64,000 nucleotides of DNA from an uncultured Lachnospiraceae bacterium (GTDB lineage Bacteria > Bacillota > Clostridia > Lachnospirales > Lachnospiraceae), in contig CAJTPF010000001.1 of the NCBI GenBank assembly GCA_910578175.1, positions 125,416-189,415 of the forward strand. Direction: 5' to 3'. Made by a program: the position numbers and the translations under genes. The notes under the pieces were generated by a model, which was not told the origin of the DNA, did no database searches, and was given only the letters and a program-made list of their open reading frames with translations. This document shows positions 1 through 9,390 of this stretch, in pieces (the stretch's first letter is position 1; each line of letters starts with the position of its first letter).

Positions 1-1
1 A

Positions 2-1309
2 TGCGGAAAGCATATCAGTGAGATATTTCCTAATTCCTTCAGGACATCCGGAGATGGATTTGAGACCGATGTTTGCTTTGGAAAGGAGCTGCAGAATCTG
101 CTGGCATACCGTAGAAATCTCACATGTTTTCCGGTGGAAGCCAGAGTGATGGTCAGCAAGGATGATTCGGAACATTACATATGTATGGCAAATGATATTT
201 TGGAAAAAGAACACCTCAGCAGGGAAATCGAGCAGGTGAAACAGGAAGCACAGCAGGCATTAAAGGTAAAGAGCGAGTTTGTTGCCAATGTGACCCATGA
301 ACTCCGTACGCCGGTGAATGGAGTTCTGGGGAATGTCCGTGAATTATTAAGCGAAGAAACGGACCGGAAGATGATGAAATCATTATCCCTGATCGAACGC
401 TGTTGTGAGGATATGCATAAGATCATAAATAATATTCTGGATTTTTCCAAACTGGAAGCAGGAAAATTTACATTGGAACCCCGTAAGTTTCATTTCAAAA
501 ATATGATGGATTATGTAAAGGCAAATCATATCAATAAGATCACGGAAAAAGGACTGGGTTTCTTTATGACCATATCTCCCCAGATTCCGGAATATATCAT
601 AGGGGATGAACTGCGGATCGTACAGATTCTGAATAATCTGTTATCAAATGCGCAGAAATTTACGGCTTTGGGAAAGATTACCGTGGAAGCATTAAAAACA
701 GCCCGTGTGAACGACCGGATAGAACTGTTTTTTATCGTAAAAGATTCTGGAATCGGAATTGACCAGGCAGATAAGGATAAATTATTTCAGAGTTTTTCCC
801 AGGTGGATGCATCGATTTCCAGAAAATACGGCGGTACCGGTCTGGGATTGAATATATGTAAACAATTAGCTGAACTGATGGGCGGCAGGATTGAAGTGGA
901 AAGCGAGAAGAACAAAGGCAGTACATTTTCATTTTCTATCTGGGTGGGCGCTTGTGAGGATGAAAACAATAACCTTTCACAGTTTGACGATAAAAGGGAA
1001 TCGCTGTTTTCGGAATCTTCCATGGCGGCACAGAAGGATGAGACAGGTGATGCCCGGGAAGATGTCAGAAGTTATGGTACCTCGGAAAATAGAGAAGCTT
1101 TAAAGAAAAATCTTTCCAAACTGATTCTCTGTGTGGAAATGGATAACTGGGAAAAGGCAGAGATGTTTATGGAGACAGTAAAGCAACTGACAGAAGAAGC
1201 ACCGCAGGAAGTGAAACGTCTGGTTCTGAGATTAAAGATGGCAATCCAGAAAGAAAACTATGAAAAAGTATCTGCTGCGTTTGAAGAATTAAACGTTCTG
1301 AATAAATGA
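2..1309 (+). CDS. Sensor histidine kinase, 5' end outside the window
   Basis: The frame is open from the first bases of the window, so the gene starts upstream; a GTG at 134 is only an internal candidate. Seen: about 44 residues with no clear domain, a short helical linker, a HisKA dimerisation/phosphoacceptor segment with His in VTHELRTP, then a HATPase_c domain with the N-box NNLLSNAQKF, DSGIGI and GGTGLGLNI. After the ATPase there is no receiver domain; instead about 105 residues of low-complexity linker plus a helical tail (from NREALKKN to the end) resembling an Hpt-like bundle without a recognisable phospho-His. Such kinases autophosphorylate and pass phosphate to a receiver; the obvious partner is the receiver/HD-GYP-like protein that follows, whose ribosome site lies just past this gene's stop. 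The family call is firm; signal and sensor are unknown. Confidence 0.85.
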   Translation, partial: CGKHISEIFPNSFRTSGDGFETDVCFGKELQNLLAYRRNLTCFPVEARVMVSKDDSEHYICMANDILEKEHLSREIEQVKQEAQQALKVKSEFVANVTHELRTPVNGVLGNVRELLSEETDRKMMKSLSLIERCCEDMHKIINNILDFSKLEAGKFTLEPRKFHFKNMMDYVKANHINKITEKGLGFFMTISPQIPEYIIGDELRIVQILNNLLSNAQKFTALGKITVEALKTARVNDRIELFFIVKDSGIGIDQADKDKLFQSFSQVDASISRKYGGTGLGLNICKQLAELMGGRIEVESEKNKGSTFSFSIWVGACEDENNNLSQFDDKRESLFSESSMAAQKDETGDAREDVRSYGTSENREALKKNLSKLILCVEMDNWEKAEMFMETVKQLTEEAPQEVKRLVLRLKMAIQKENYEKVSAAFEELNVLNK

Positions 1310-1329
1310 TCGAGAAAGGAGGTGCATAT

Positions 1330-2391
1330 ATGGTCTATGGAAACAGTGAGACGGATAAAGGAAAAATTCTTATTGTAGACGATGTGGAGATCAACAGGAT
1401 CGTCCTGGGAGAAATCATAAATAATATGGGATATTCTCCAGTTCTGGCCGAAAACGGGGAAATGGCTCTGGAGCTCCTGAAAGAAGGTTATCCCCAGCTG
1501 GTGCTAACGGATATTTCCATGCCGGGGATGGACGGATATGAACTTTGCAGAATACTGAAAGGAAGTGAGGAAACAAAAAATATTCCGATTGTTTTTATTT
1601 CTGCATTTGATGATCCGGAGGATATTGTGGAAGGTTTTTTTCTCGGCGGTGCGGATTATATAACCAAACCGTTTATTTCAGAGGTGGTTCAGGCACGGGT
1701 GGGAGTTCATCTGCGTCTGTCGGAAGCAAACAGGGAACTGATGGAAATGAACAGGCGGCTTCAGGTCTCCGTTCATGAACAGTTGACCCAGATGGAACTG
1801 GAAAAGAAAAATATTCTTTATGCCATGGCTAATATCGCGGCACAGTATTCCGGCTTTGATGAAGAATATACGAAGCGGCTGGGCGGTAACTGCGGAATCC
1901 TTGCACAGGGCATGCAGCTTTCCCCTTTGTTTGAAGATAAGATTTCTGATACGTTTATCGATGCCATAGAATTGGCGGCACCTCTTTGTGATATAGGAAA
2001 CATTGGGATTCCTAAAGAAATTCTGCAGAAAAAAACGGAAATTACGGATGATGAAGCTTCGGTCATACAGAATCATACCAGTATCGGAGCAAAATTGCTG
2101 AGTGATATCTATGTCAGCAATGACTATAATGATTTTATAAGTACATCTATTGATATAGTACATTATCATCATGAAAACTGGGATGGAAGCGGATATCCGG
2201 AAGGACTGGTACAGGAAGAGATTCCTTTGGCAGCACAGATCATTTCGGTGATGGAACGCTATTGTACATTAACAGAAAAGGAAGACGGCAGCAGGGAATC
2301 CGCTCTTGAAACCATCCGCAGGGAAGCGGGAATAAGATTTAATCCGGATATTGTTGAAATATGCTGCAAAATATCACGTCAGTTATCCTGA
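1330..2391 (+). CDS. Response regulator with degenerate HD-GYP domain
   Basis: An N-terminal receiver (about residues 8-125) has the acidic pair in IVDDVE, phosphoacceptor Asp in LTDISMPGMDG and the conserved Lys in TKPF. A coiled-coil linker leads to an HD-GYP-type domain (about 160-353) with the fold signatures HTSIGAKLL and HHENWDGSGYP. Active HD-GYP proteins hydrolyse cyclic di-GMP using a metal site built on HD in LHDIGK. Here the segment reads LCDIGN, the upstream conserved His is Tyr (EEYTKRL) and the late DxxDAL segment is MERYCTL, so several metal ligands are missing. Inference: the output domain is probably a catalytically dead binding or regulatory module. The start at 1330 is chosen because AAAGGAGGTG ends 5 bases before it; an in-frame ATG at 1306 overlaps the upstream stop but lacks a ribosome site. 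Confidence 0.85.
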   Translation: MVYGNSETDKGKILIVDDVEINRIVLGEIINNMGYSPVLAENGEMALELLKEGYPQLVLTDISMPGMDGYELCRILKGSEETKNIPIVFISAFDDPEDIVEGFFLGGADYITKPFISEVVQARVGVHLRLSEANRELMEMNRRLQVSVHEQLTQMELEKKNILYAMANIAAQYSGFDEEYTKRLGGNCGILAQGMQLSPLFEDKISDTFIDAIELAAPLCDIGNIGIPKEILQKKTEITDDEASVIQNHTSIGAKLLSDIYVSNDYNDFISTSIDIVHYHHENWDGSGYPEGLVQEEIPLAAQIISVMERYCTLTEKEDGSRESALETIRREAGIRFNPDIVEICCKISRQLS

Positions 2392-2425
2392 ACTGGATAA
2401 ATTCATTATTTTTTTATTGAGAGGA

Positions 2426-3250
2426 ATGAAAGTTTTGATAACAGATGAAGAATTTTTAAGAATTTCAGTTTATATGAAACAGCACTACGGAATTGATATG
2501 AGCCAGAAAAAAGTTATCATCAACGGACGATTGGAAAATTATATCAGATCCGGCGGCTGGAAAAATTTTAATGAGTTTATGAACGATGTTGAGAATGACA
2601 GAACCGGTAAACAGGAGAAGATGCTAGTCAATCTCCTGACGACGAATCATACATATTTTATGAGAGAATTCGAGCATTTTGAGTATTTCAGAAGTGTGGT
2701 TCTTCCATGGCTGAGAACAAAGGAAAAAGATAAAAAGGATCTGCGTATCTGGTGCGGCGCTGCATCTACAGGGGAAGAACCATATATGATAGCTATGGTC
2801 TTAATGGAATTTTTCGGACTGGAGCGAAGCCAGTGGGATACAAAAGTTTTGGCAACGGATATTTCTACCAAAGTACTGCAGCAGGCTATGGCTGGCATAT
2901 ACACTGAGAACCAGTTGAAAAATATACCGGATAGTTGGAAAAGAAGCTTTTTTAAGTCTGTGAACGGAGGCAGTCAGTATGCGGTAAAACCGGAGCTGAA
3001 ACAAGAGGTTATATTCCGCCAGTTTAATTTAATGGATCCTTTTCCGTTTAAAAAGAAGATGCATACTATATTTTTACGGAATGTTATGATATACTTTGAT
3101 GATGATACAAAACGGGAGCTGATTCAGAAAGTGTATGATTTTCTGGAACCGGGGGGATATCTGTTTATTGGAACGACAGAAACTCTGGACAGGAGCAGTA
3201 CACCGTTCCAGATCGTCCAACCGTCAATTTTTAGAAAAAAGGAAGGATAG
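2426..3250 (+). CDS. cheR: Chemotaxis protein methyltransferase CheR
   Basis: CheR transfers methyl groups from S-adenosylmethionine to glutamates of chemoreceptors for adaptation. The protein has the all-helical N-terminal CheR domain (LTTNHTYFMRE is the typical NxTxFFRE-like site) and the SAM-binding domain with WCGAASTGEEPY, LATDIS and FLRNVMIYFDD. About 274 residues is normal for the family. ATG 2426 is directly preceded by GAGAGG with almost no spacing; the TTG at 2435 has ideal spacing of about 10 bases and gives a start at ITDEEFL, so the true start may be TTG. An upstream ATG (2351) lies inside the previous gene and is unlikely. cheB follows after 3 bases, consistent with translational coupling and an adaptation pair. 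Confidence 0.93.
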   Translation: MKVLITDEEFLRISVYMKQHYGIDMSQKKVIINGRLENYIRSGGWKNFNEFMNDVENDRTGKQEKMLVNLLTTNHTYFMREFEHFEYFRSVVLPWLRTKEKDKKDLRIWCGAASTGEEPYMIAMVLMEFFGLERSQWDTKVLATDISTKVLQQAMAGIYTENQLKNIPDSWKRSFFKSVNGGSQYAVKPELKQEVIFRQFNLMDPFPFKKKMHTIFLRNVMIYFDDDTKRELIQKVYDFLEPGGYLFIGTTETLDRSSTPFQIVQPSIFRKKEG

Positions 3251-3253
3251 CAT

Positions 3254-4282
3254 ATGCGACCAATCAGAGTTTTAATTGTAGAGGATTCCATTGTGTTTCG
3301 GGAACTTCTGGTTCAGAATCTGAGCAGGGACCCTGCGATACAGGTGGTAGGGACCGCGAAAGACCCGTTTGAGGCAAGGGATGCCATAATAGAATATAAG
3401 CCGGACGTTATGACACTGGATGTAGAGCTTCCGAGAATGAACGGAATAGAATTTTTGCGGAAATTAATGCCGCAGTATCCTCTTCCGGTGGTGGTGATCA
3501 GTTCCCTCAGCGATAAGGTGTTTGACGCATTAAATGCGGGAGCCGTGGATTTTGTGGCAAAACCTACGGTTACCGGCAGGGCGCAGCTGGAGGACTTTAT
3601 TCGAAATGAACTTATGGTAAAAATTAAAATTGCATCAACTGCCAGGATCAGTAATATTAAAAAGACAGTTATGCTAAATGAACAGCAGTCTCTTTCCGTA
3701 AAAGGAAATAATCTTATAGTAGCAATAGGAGCTTCCACTGGAGGAACGGAAGCGATTTTCTCGGTTGCAAAGGATTTTGGAACCGATATTCCGGGAATTG
3801 TGGTGGTTCAGCATATGCCTCCGGGATTTACCGGAATGTATGCGAAGAGACTGGATGACCAGTGCAGAATTCAGGTGAAGGAAGCACAGACAGGGGACAG
3901 AGTTTTGCCGGGACATATGCTGATCGCACCGGGAGGAGATGCGCATATGCGGCTGGTGAAAGTGAACGGAGTCTATCAGGTGGAAGTGAAACAGGGTCCG
4001 AGAGTAAACGGCCATTGTCCGTCGGTAGATGTATTGTTTGAATCTGTTGCCAGAGTGGCAGGAGCCAATGCAGTAGGAATAATTCTGACCGGAATGGGCG
4101 GAGACGGTGCAAAAGGATTGCTGTCCATGAGAAAGGCCGGGGCCAGAACCATAGGACAGGATGAGTCTACCTGTGTGGTTTATGGAATGCCCAAGGTCGC
4201 TTATGATCTGGGTGCGGTGGAACATCAGGAGAAACTGACTGATATCGCAGGAAGAACATACTCATTATTAAACAAAATGTAA
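3254..4282 (+). CDS. cheB: Chemotaxis response regulator protein-glutamate methylesterase CheB
   Basis: CheB removes methyl groups from (or deamidates) chemoreceptor glutamates once phosphorylated by CheA. Seen: an N-terminal receiver with VEDS, phosphoacceptor Asp in LDVELPRMNG and Lys in AKPT; then the C-terminal esterase domain with catalytic Ser in GASTGG, His in VVQHMPPGF and Asp in GMGGDGAKG. At 342 residues it matches the family. The ribosome site GGAAGG lies about 8 bases upstream and the gene starts 3 bases after cheR. All catalytic residues are intact, so the adaptation arm of this chemosensory pathway appears functional. Confidence 0.95.
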   Translation: MRPIRVLIVEDSIVFRELLVQNLSRDPAIQVVGTAKDPFEARDAIIEYKPDVMTLDVELPRMNGIEFLRKLMPQYPLPVVVISSLSDKVFDALNAGAVDFVAKPTVTGRAQLEDFIRNELMVKIKIASTARISNIKKTVMLNEQQSLSVKGNNLIVAIGASTGGTEAIFSVAKDFGTDIPGIVVVQHMPPGFTGMYAKRLDDQCRIQVKEAQTGDRVLPGHMLIAPGGDAHMRLVKVNGVYQVEVKQGPRVNGHCPSVDVLFESVARVAGANAVGIILTGMGGDGAKGLLSMRKAGARTIGQDESTCVVYGMPKVAYDLGAVEHQEKLTDIAGRTYSLLNKM

Positions 4283-4294
4283 AGGAGTGAGAAC

Positions 4295-4687
4295 ATGAAG
4301 ATTCTATTGGCAGAAGATGATTTTGCAACAAGGAAATTTATGCTGAATTTCCTGTCAAAGTATGGTGAATGCGATGTTACTGTGGACGGTATGGAAGCAG
4401 TGGATGCATTTATGATGGCTTTGGAAGACGGGGAACCGTATGACCTGGTTTGTCTGGATATAATGATGCCGGTCATGGATGGATATCAGTCGCTTGTGGG
4501 TATCCGCAATCTGGAAAAGGAAAGAAATATTCCGGATGATAAGGCGGTAAAGGTTATTATGACTACTGCTTTAAATGATGAACAGAATGTCAAGATGGCA
4601 TTTGAGCTGGGGTGTACCATTTATTCCGGTAAGCCCATTAATCAGGAAAAGTTTGAGCAGGCATTGAAAAAACTGAACCTGATCTAA
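4295..4687 (+). CDS. CheY-like single-domain response regulator
   Basis: This is a 130-residue stand-alone receiver domain with acidic pair LLAEDD, phosphoacceptor Asp in CLDIMMPVMDG, a Thr in MTTA and Lys in GKPI. It has no output domain, so it acts by protein contact, as CheY does at the flagellar switch, or as a phosphate sink. AAAGGAG lies 7 bases before ATG. It sits between cheB and cheA, so CheA is the likely donor. I do not call it cheY because the sequence is equally close to general receivers and no flagellar genes are in view to show its target. Confidence 0.85.
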   Translation: MKILLAEDDFATRKFMLNFLSKYGECDVTVDGMEAVDAFMMALEDGEPYDLVCLDIMMPVMDGYQSLVGIRNLEKERNIPDDKAVKVIMTTALNDEQNVKMAFELGCTIYSGKPINQEKFEQALKKLNLI

Positions 4688-4726
4688 CGAATGAATATAT
4701 AAAACTATGCAGGAAAGGAGAAGGAG

Positions 4727-6889
4727 ATGGCTGAGGAATTTAATACAGAAGGCATGCTGGATATGTACCTGTTTGAGAATGAGCAGCTTTTGGAACAGCT
4801 TCAGGAAACGGTTCTGGAACAGAAAGATGCGGAATGTTTTGATGAAGACAGTATAAATGAAATATTCAGAACCATGCATACCATTAAGGGTTCATCCGGC
4901 ATTATGATGTTTGATAACATAACGGCAGTGTCGCATAAGCTTGAGGATGTGTTTTATTATTTGAGAGAATCCCATCCGGAAAATGTACCGCATTTGGAGT
5001 TAGTGGAACATGTATTAGAGGTGGAGGATTTTATTTCAAGTGAAATGGAAAAAATTCGAAACGGTGATGCTGTAGATGGTGATGCCACGGAGATTATAAA
5101 AAATCTGGATAAATTTCTGGATAAGATTAAGAATGGCATGACAGAAGAGGGGGCAGAACTGCCGCCAGAGAATGTCCATGAAGAACCGAAACAATTTTAC
5201 ATAGCGCCGGTAGCCACCAGCGCCAGCCGTTTTTATAAAATTTATATCACCTTTTTTCCGGAAACGGAAATGTCTAACGTTCATGCATATAAAACCGTAT
5301 ATGCATTAAAAGAAATAGCGGAGGATTTGTTATATTCCCCGGAAGATATCATTTCGGATGAATCATGTGCGGAAACCATTCTGGAGGAAGGATTCCGTAT
5401 ACTTCTGCAGGCACAGTGCGATGAGGAAGAGATTCGTAAGATCATCGGTGTGGGTTATGATATTAAAGAAGTTGATATTTTTGAATGTAAGGCTGAAGAG
5501 TTCCTGCAGGGATTTGATTTTGGCGAGCAGAATATGCAGATCGATCTGGAATCCAGCGTGGAGGAAATAGAGGCACGGAAACAGGAGGGCGAAGAAGAAA
5601 AGAAAGAGGAAAAGAAACCCGAAAAACCTCAGAAACCTCAGATCGCACCGGGTGATTTCGTTATCAAATCCAAGGAACCGGGCAAACAGAAGAAACTGGC
5701 AAAGGATAAACCTAAGACAGAGAAGGCTTCCTTTATCAGCGTAAATGTAAGCAAAATGGATCAGCTGATGGATCTGATCGGAGAACTGGTCATTGCAGAA
5801 TCCGTAGTATTACAGAACCCTGATTTAAAGGTTCCGGGACTGAATCTGAACAGCTTTAATAAAGCTGCAGCCCAGTTGTCGAAGATTTCCACGGATCTGC
5901 AGAATGTTATCATGTCTATGCGAATGGTTCCGTTAACCAATACATTCCAGAAGATGAACCGTATCGTCTTTGACGTATCCAGAAAACTGGGAAAAGACAT
6001 TGAATTTGAGATGATCGGAGAAAATACGGAAGTAGATAAGAATATTATTGAGCATATTTCAGATCCGTTGATGCATTTGGTAAGAAATGCCGTAGACCAC
6101 GGTATAGAAACCAATGAAGAGCGGGCAGAAAGCGGCAAGACAAATAAGGGCAAGATCACTTTATCGGCAAGAACGGAAGCCGGTAAGGTATGGATTTCCG
6201 TAGAGGATAACGGAAAGGGCCTTGACAGGGAAAAGATACTTGATAAGGCAAGGAAACAGGGAATTTTAGATGAAACTAAACCGGAATATTCTTATAAGGA
6301 TAAAGAGGTATATCAGTTTATCACGCTTCCGGGATTTTCGACCAATGAGCAGATTACGGAGTATTCGGGCCGGGGCGTCGGAATGGATGTCGTTGTCCAG
6401 AATATACAGGAAATCGGAGGTACCCTGGATATTGATAGTACTCCGGGCGTAGGAAGTATCATGAGTCTGAAGATTCCGCTGACGCTTGCCATAATTGACG
6501 GTATTGTTATGGAAACCGGTTCTTCCTCCTTTGTTATGGAAACCGGCGTGATCAAGGAATTTGTCCGTGTTACGGAGAATATGATGATACATGAGCCGAA
6601 CGGCGACGAATACATCATGATACGTGGGGAATGTTACCCGGTACTTCGGTTGGGCAAGTGGTATGGCTTAAATGAATATCAGGAATCTGTGGAAAACGGA
6701 ATGATGTTAATCCTTGAGGTGGAAGATAAGAAAATCTGTATTTTTGTTGACCGGCTGATCGGGGAACAGGAAATCGTTGTAAAACCGATTCCGTCCTATA
6801 TTAAAAAGGTCAAAGGTTTGTCCGGCTGTACCCAGCTTGGAGACGGAAGCATTGCTTTGATATTAGATCCTGGTGGATTGATAGAATAA
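4727..6889 (+). CDS. cheA: Chemotaxis histidine kinase CheA
   Basis: CheA couples chemoreceptor arrays to CheY and CheB phosphorylation. Domains in order: Hpt (P1) with His51 in MHTIKGSSG; a middle region of about 170-270 that probably serves as the P2 docking domain; a charged Glu/Lys/Pro linker (about 285-340); P3 dimerisation (SVNVSKMDQLMDLIGELVIAE); P4 ATPase with LVRNAVDHGIE, DNGKGL and GRGVGMDVV; and P5, the CheW-like coupling domain at the end. Length 720 is typical. The ribosome site AAAGGAGAAGG is strong. It lies between a CheY-like receiver and cheW, 22 bases before the latter, in what looks like one operon with cheR and cheB. Confidence 0.95.
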   Translation: MAEEFNTEGMLDMYLFENEQLLEQLQETVLEQKDAECFDEDSINEIFRTMHTIKGSSGIMMFDNITAVSHKLEDVFYYLRESHPENVPHLELVEHVLEVEDFISSEMEKIRNGDAVDGDATEIIKNLDKFLDKIKNGMTEEGAELPPENVHEEPKQFYIAPVATSASRFYKIYITFFPETEMSNVHAYKTVYALKEIAEDLLYSPEDIISDESCAETILEEGFRILLQAQCDEEEIRKIIGVGYDIKEVDIFECKAEEFLQGFDFGEQNMQIDLESSVEEIEARKQEGEEEKKEEKKPEKPQKPQIAPGDFVIKSKEPGKQKKLAKDKPKTEKASFISVNVSKMDQLMDLIGELVIAESVVLQNPDLKVPGLNLNSFNKAAAQLSKISTDLQNVIMSMRMVPLTNTFQKMNRIVFDVSRKLGKDIEFEMIGENTEVDKNIIEHISDPLMHLVRNAVDHGIETNEERAESGKTNKGKITLSARTEAGKVWISVEDNGKGLDREKILDKARKQGILDETKPEYSYKDKEVYQFITLPGFSTNEQITEYSGRGVGMDVVVQNIQEIGGTLDIDSTPGVGSIMSLKIPLTLAIIDGIVMETGSSSFVMETGVIKEFVRVTENMMIHEPNGDEYIMIRGECYPVLRLGKWYGLNEYQESVENGMMLILEVEDKKICIFVDRLIGEQEIVVKPIPSYIKKVKGLSGCTQLGDGSIALILDPGGLIE

Positions 6890-6911
6890 AACAGAAAGGA
6901 AAGGTATCCAT

Positions 6912-7457
6912 ATGGATGAAACAAGCGAATTGAAGATACAGACAGAAGAACCCCAGGTTGCTTCAAATGAGCGGGATGCACAAAAAGGCAAATATATGAC
7001 TTTTAAATCTGGCAATGAGTATTTCGGCCTGAAAATTCAGTATGTCAATGAAATCATTCAATTTCAGACGATTACGGCGATTCCTGAAACTGAGGATTAT
7101 ATTAAAGGCCTTATCAACCTGAGAGGTAAAGTCATTCCTGTGATCGATGTCAGGCTGCGGTTTAAACAGGAGCCGTTTGAATATAACGACAGAACATGCA
7201 TTATCGTTATCAATGTAAAGTCAACGGTAGTGGGACTGATCGTGGAAAAGATTGCGGAGGTAGTTGAGATCAAGGAAGAAAATATATTGCCGCCTCCGAC
7301 CATCGGCCGCGTTGACAAGGTACATCATAAGTATGTATATGGAATTGGCAAAGTTGGAGATACTGTCAAATTACTGCTGGATCCTGACAAATTATTAAAT
7401 GACGAGGATTTATCAGTTGTTGAGCAGGCGAATGATATGACTATAAGTGCAGATTGA
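6912..7457 (+). CDS. cheW: Chemotaxis adaptor protein CheW
   Basis: CheW bridges chemoreceptors and CheA in the membrane-associated array. After an acidic N-terminal extension of about 30 residues, the CheW fold runs from KYMTFKSGNEYFGL through the conserved segment IKGLINLRGKVIPVIDVRLRF to the C-terminus. 181 residues is slightly longer than classical CheW because of the extension. It starts 22 bases after cheA with AGAAAGGAAAGG upstream. The downstream chemoreceptor starts 11 bases after its stop, so the trio cheA-cheW-receptor is tightly packed. Confidence 0.94.
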   Translation: MDETSELKIQTEEPQVASNERDAQKGKYMTFKSGNEYFGLKIQYVNEIIQFQTITAIPETEDYIKGLINLRGKVIPVIDVRLRFKQEPFEYNDRTCIIVINVKSTVVGLIVEKIAEVVEIKEENILPPPTIGRVDKVHHKYVYGIGKVGDTVKLLLDPDKLLNDEDLSVVEQANDMTISAD

Positions 7458-7468
7458 GAGGTAATGAC

Positions 7469-8812
7469 ATGAAAAATATGAAAATGAAAACAAAAATGAT
7501 TTTAGGATTTGTAATTCCTGTTGTTCTTACGATCATCAATGTTATTATTGGTGATTTATCAACAAGAGGGGTGGTAAAGGCGAAAAATGCTGAGAGCTAT
7601 TTGGAAAATTCATCTATTTTTACGGCAGTCATAGCAATGATTTCTGTTGCGATCACAGTATTTGTTGCGATTTCATTAATAAAGGCCATTGACAGAGCCA
7701 TGATTGAACTGTCAAACGGAGCAAAGGAAATTGCGATGGGTCATGTGGATGTCAATATAAAGAAATATAATGATGATGAATTCGGTGCATTGGTGGATGA
7801 ATACAACAAAGTAATCAGTAATATGAAGTATCAGGCACAGATCGCGGAAGAAGTATCAAACGGTAATCTGACAGTGACGGTGAAACCGAAGTCAGCAGAA
7901 GATTTGTTGGGCAATTCCCTGAAAAAGCTGGTAGAAGATAATCTTCGTACATTAACAAATATCAGTGATGCAGGTTCTCAGGTTACGATCAGTTCCTCAC
8001 AGGTAGCAAGTGCAAGTCAGGCGCTGGCACAGGGTTCTACGGAACAGGCAAGTGCGATTCAGGAGATTACGGCTTCTATCGATGAAATTGCAGAAAAGAC
8101 AAAGCAGAATGCAGAACAGGCTAATTCAGCGGCAGGTCTTGTGGTACGTGCAATTGATGATGTTAAACAGGGTAACAGCCAGATGAGAGATATGATGACT
8201 GCAATGCAGGAGATCAACAAATCATCTGAAAGTATTTCAAAGATCATCAAAGTTATAGACGATATTGCATTCCAGACCAATATTCTTGCTTTGAATGCAG
8301 CCGTTGAAGCGGCAAGGGCAGGAGAAGCCGGAAAAGGCTTTGCGGTTGTAGCAGAGGAAGTCAGAAGTCTTGCAGCTAAGAGTGCATCCGCAGCAGCAGA
8401 GACAGCAGAACTGATCGAGGATTCTATTGAGAAAGTCAGCTCAGGTTCTAAGATCGTGGATGATACGGCAAAGGCACTGGAAGCAATTACAAAGGTTGTA
8501 CAGGAAAGTGAAGTTATCATCAATGGTATTGCAGAATCTTCCAATTATCAGGCAACGGCAGTGGCTCAGATCGAGCAGGCAATTACTCAGGTTTCACAGG
8601 TTGTGCAGACAAATTCTGCTACCAGTGAAGAATGTGCGGCAGCCAGTGAAGAATTATCAAATCAGGCATCCAGGATGCGTGAAATGCTTTCTATTTACAA
8701 TCTGGGAGTGGGCAATCAGGCAGCTTCTTTTAAGAATTCATTTTCTTCCCCATCTTCGTCTAACATGAATGAACAGGTCATTTCTCTCGGAGACGGATTT
8801 GGTAAATATTAA
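7469..8812 (+). CDS. Methyl-accepting chemotaxis protein with minimal outside domain
   Basis: Chemoreceptor: two membrane segments (about residues 9-27 and 48-71) enclose only about 20 residues outside, then a HAMP domain (about 72-125) and the long helical hairpin of the signalling domain, whose tip reads FQTNILALNAAVEAARAGEAGKGFA when taken in overlapping pieces; Gln/Glu-rich methylation helices flank it. There is no Cache, 4HB or other ligand-binding domain. Such receptors are thought to sense membrane state, cytosolic cues or a partner protein. The start at 7469 is chosen from GAGAGG 7 bases upstream; an earlier in-frame start at 7454 overlaps cheW. It is the only receptor in this cluster and the likely client of CheR, CheB, CheW and CheA. 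Confidence 0.92.
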   Translation: MKNMKMKTKMILGFVIPVVLTIINVIIGDLSTRGVVKAKNAESYLENSSIFTAVIAMISVAITVFVAISLIKAIDRAMIELSNGAKEIAMGHVDVNIKKYNDDEFGALVDEYNKVISNMKYQAQIAEEVSNGNLTVTVKPKSAEDLLGNSLKKLVEDNLRTLTNISDAGSQVTISSSQVASASQALAQGSTEQASAIQEITASIDEIAEKTKQNAEQANSAAGLVVRAIDDVKQGNSQMRDMMTAMQEINKSSESISKIIKVIDDIAFQTNILALNAAVEAARAGEAGKGFAVVAEEVRSLAAKSASAAAETAELIEDSIEKVSSGSKIVDDTAKALEAITKVVQESEVIINGIAESSNYQATAVAQIEQAITQVSQVVQTNSATSEECAAASEELSNQASRMREMLSIYNLGVGNQAASFKNSFSSPSSSNMNEQVISLGDGFGKY

Positions 8813-8832
8813 TATTTTAATGAAAACGGATG

Positions 8833-8866
8833 AAAGCACAGGATTAGATTTTCCTGTGCTTTTTTA
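8833..8866 (+). terminator. Rho-independent terminator after the chemoreceptor
   Basis: An AAAGCACAGGA arm pairs with TCCTGTGCTTT across a short loop and runs into a T tract. It closes the cheR-cheB-receiver-cheA-cheW-receptor transcription unit. Confidence 0.85.
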
Positions 8867-8998
8867 TGAATTAAAGAATGATTCTGATTGATAATCAAGC
8901 AACGATATGTTATAATTATATCCAATATTGTGTTCTATTGTTTTACGGTTATTCATGAATTTTTAAAGAAAATATGAAGAAATGAGAGGTGTTTTCCA

Positions 8999-9352
8999 AT
9001 GAGTTTATTTGAAGAACTTACAGCTATGGGAGTAAATATTGAAGAAGGACTGAAGCGTCTGAACGGGAATGAAAACCTGTATAAAAGACTGCTGGGCTCT
9101 TTTATTAAAACGATTCAGACACATTCCGTCCAGCCGGATTTTGATCAGACGGATTATAATGAAATAATTGAGAAAGCTCATGCCATTAAAGGGGCTTCCG
9201 GAAATTTATCGATCACTCCGGTATATGAATCCTATACCGAGATTGTAAATCTGTTGCGTGCCGGTCAGCCGGAGCAGGCAGTACCGCTTATAGAGAAAAT
9301 ATTGCCGATTCAGGATGAGATTGTTAAGTGCATTGAAAAGTATATGGAGTAG
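8999..9352 (+). CDS. Stand-alone histidine phosphotransfer (Hpt) protein
   Basis: This 117-residue all-helical protein has the Hpt signature AHAIKGASGNL, with His61 as phosphoacceptor. Hpt proteins relay phosphate between receiver domains and have no kinase activity. The hybrid kinase that follows (38 bases downstream) has two receivers but no Hpt of its own, so this protein is the natural shuttle between it and a final receiver, perhaps one in the preceding cluster. GAGAGGTG lies upstream of the ATG. It is separated from the che genes by a terminator, so it starts a new unit. Confidence 0.88.
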   Translation: MSLFEELTAMGVNIEEGLKRLNGNENLYKRLLGSFIKTIQTHSVQPDFDQTDYNEIIEKAHAIKGASGNLSITPVYESYTEIVNLLRAGQPEQAVPLIEKILPIQDEIVKCIEKYME

Positions 9353-9390
9353 AGATTTCCACAACACTCTTAGATTAATGGAGAGATAAA

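Noticed and set aside
8059..8544. Long antisense frames inside genes, such as the one opposite the chemoreceptor signalling domain
   Set aside because: They are the mirror of repetitive Ala/Glu/Gln codons in the real genes and have no own ribosome sites or recognisable domains.
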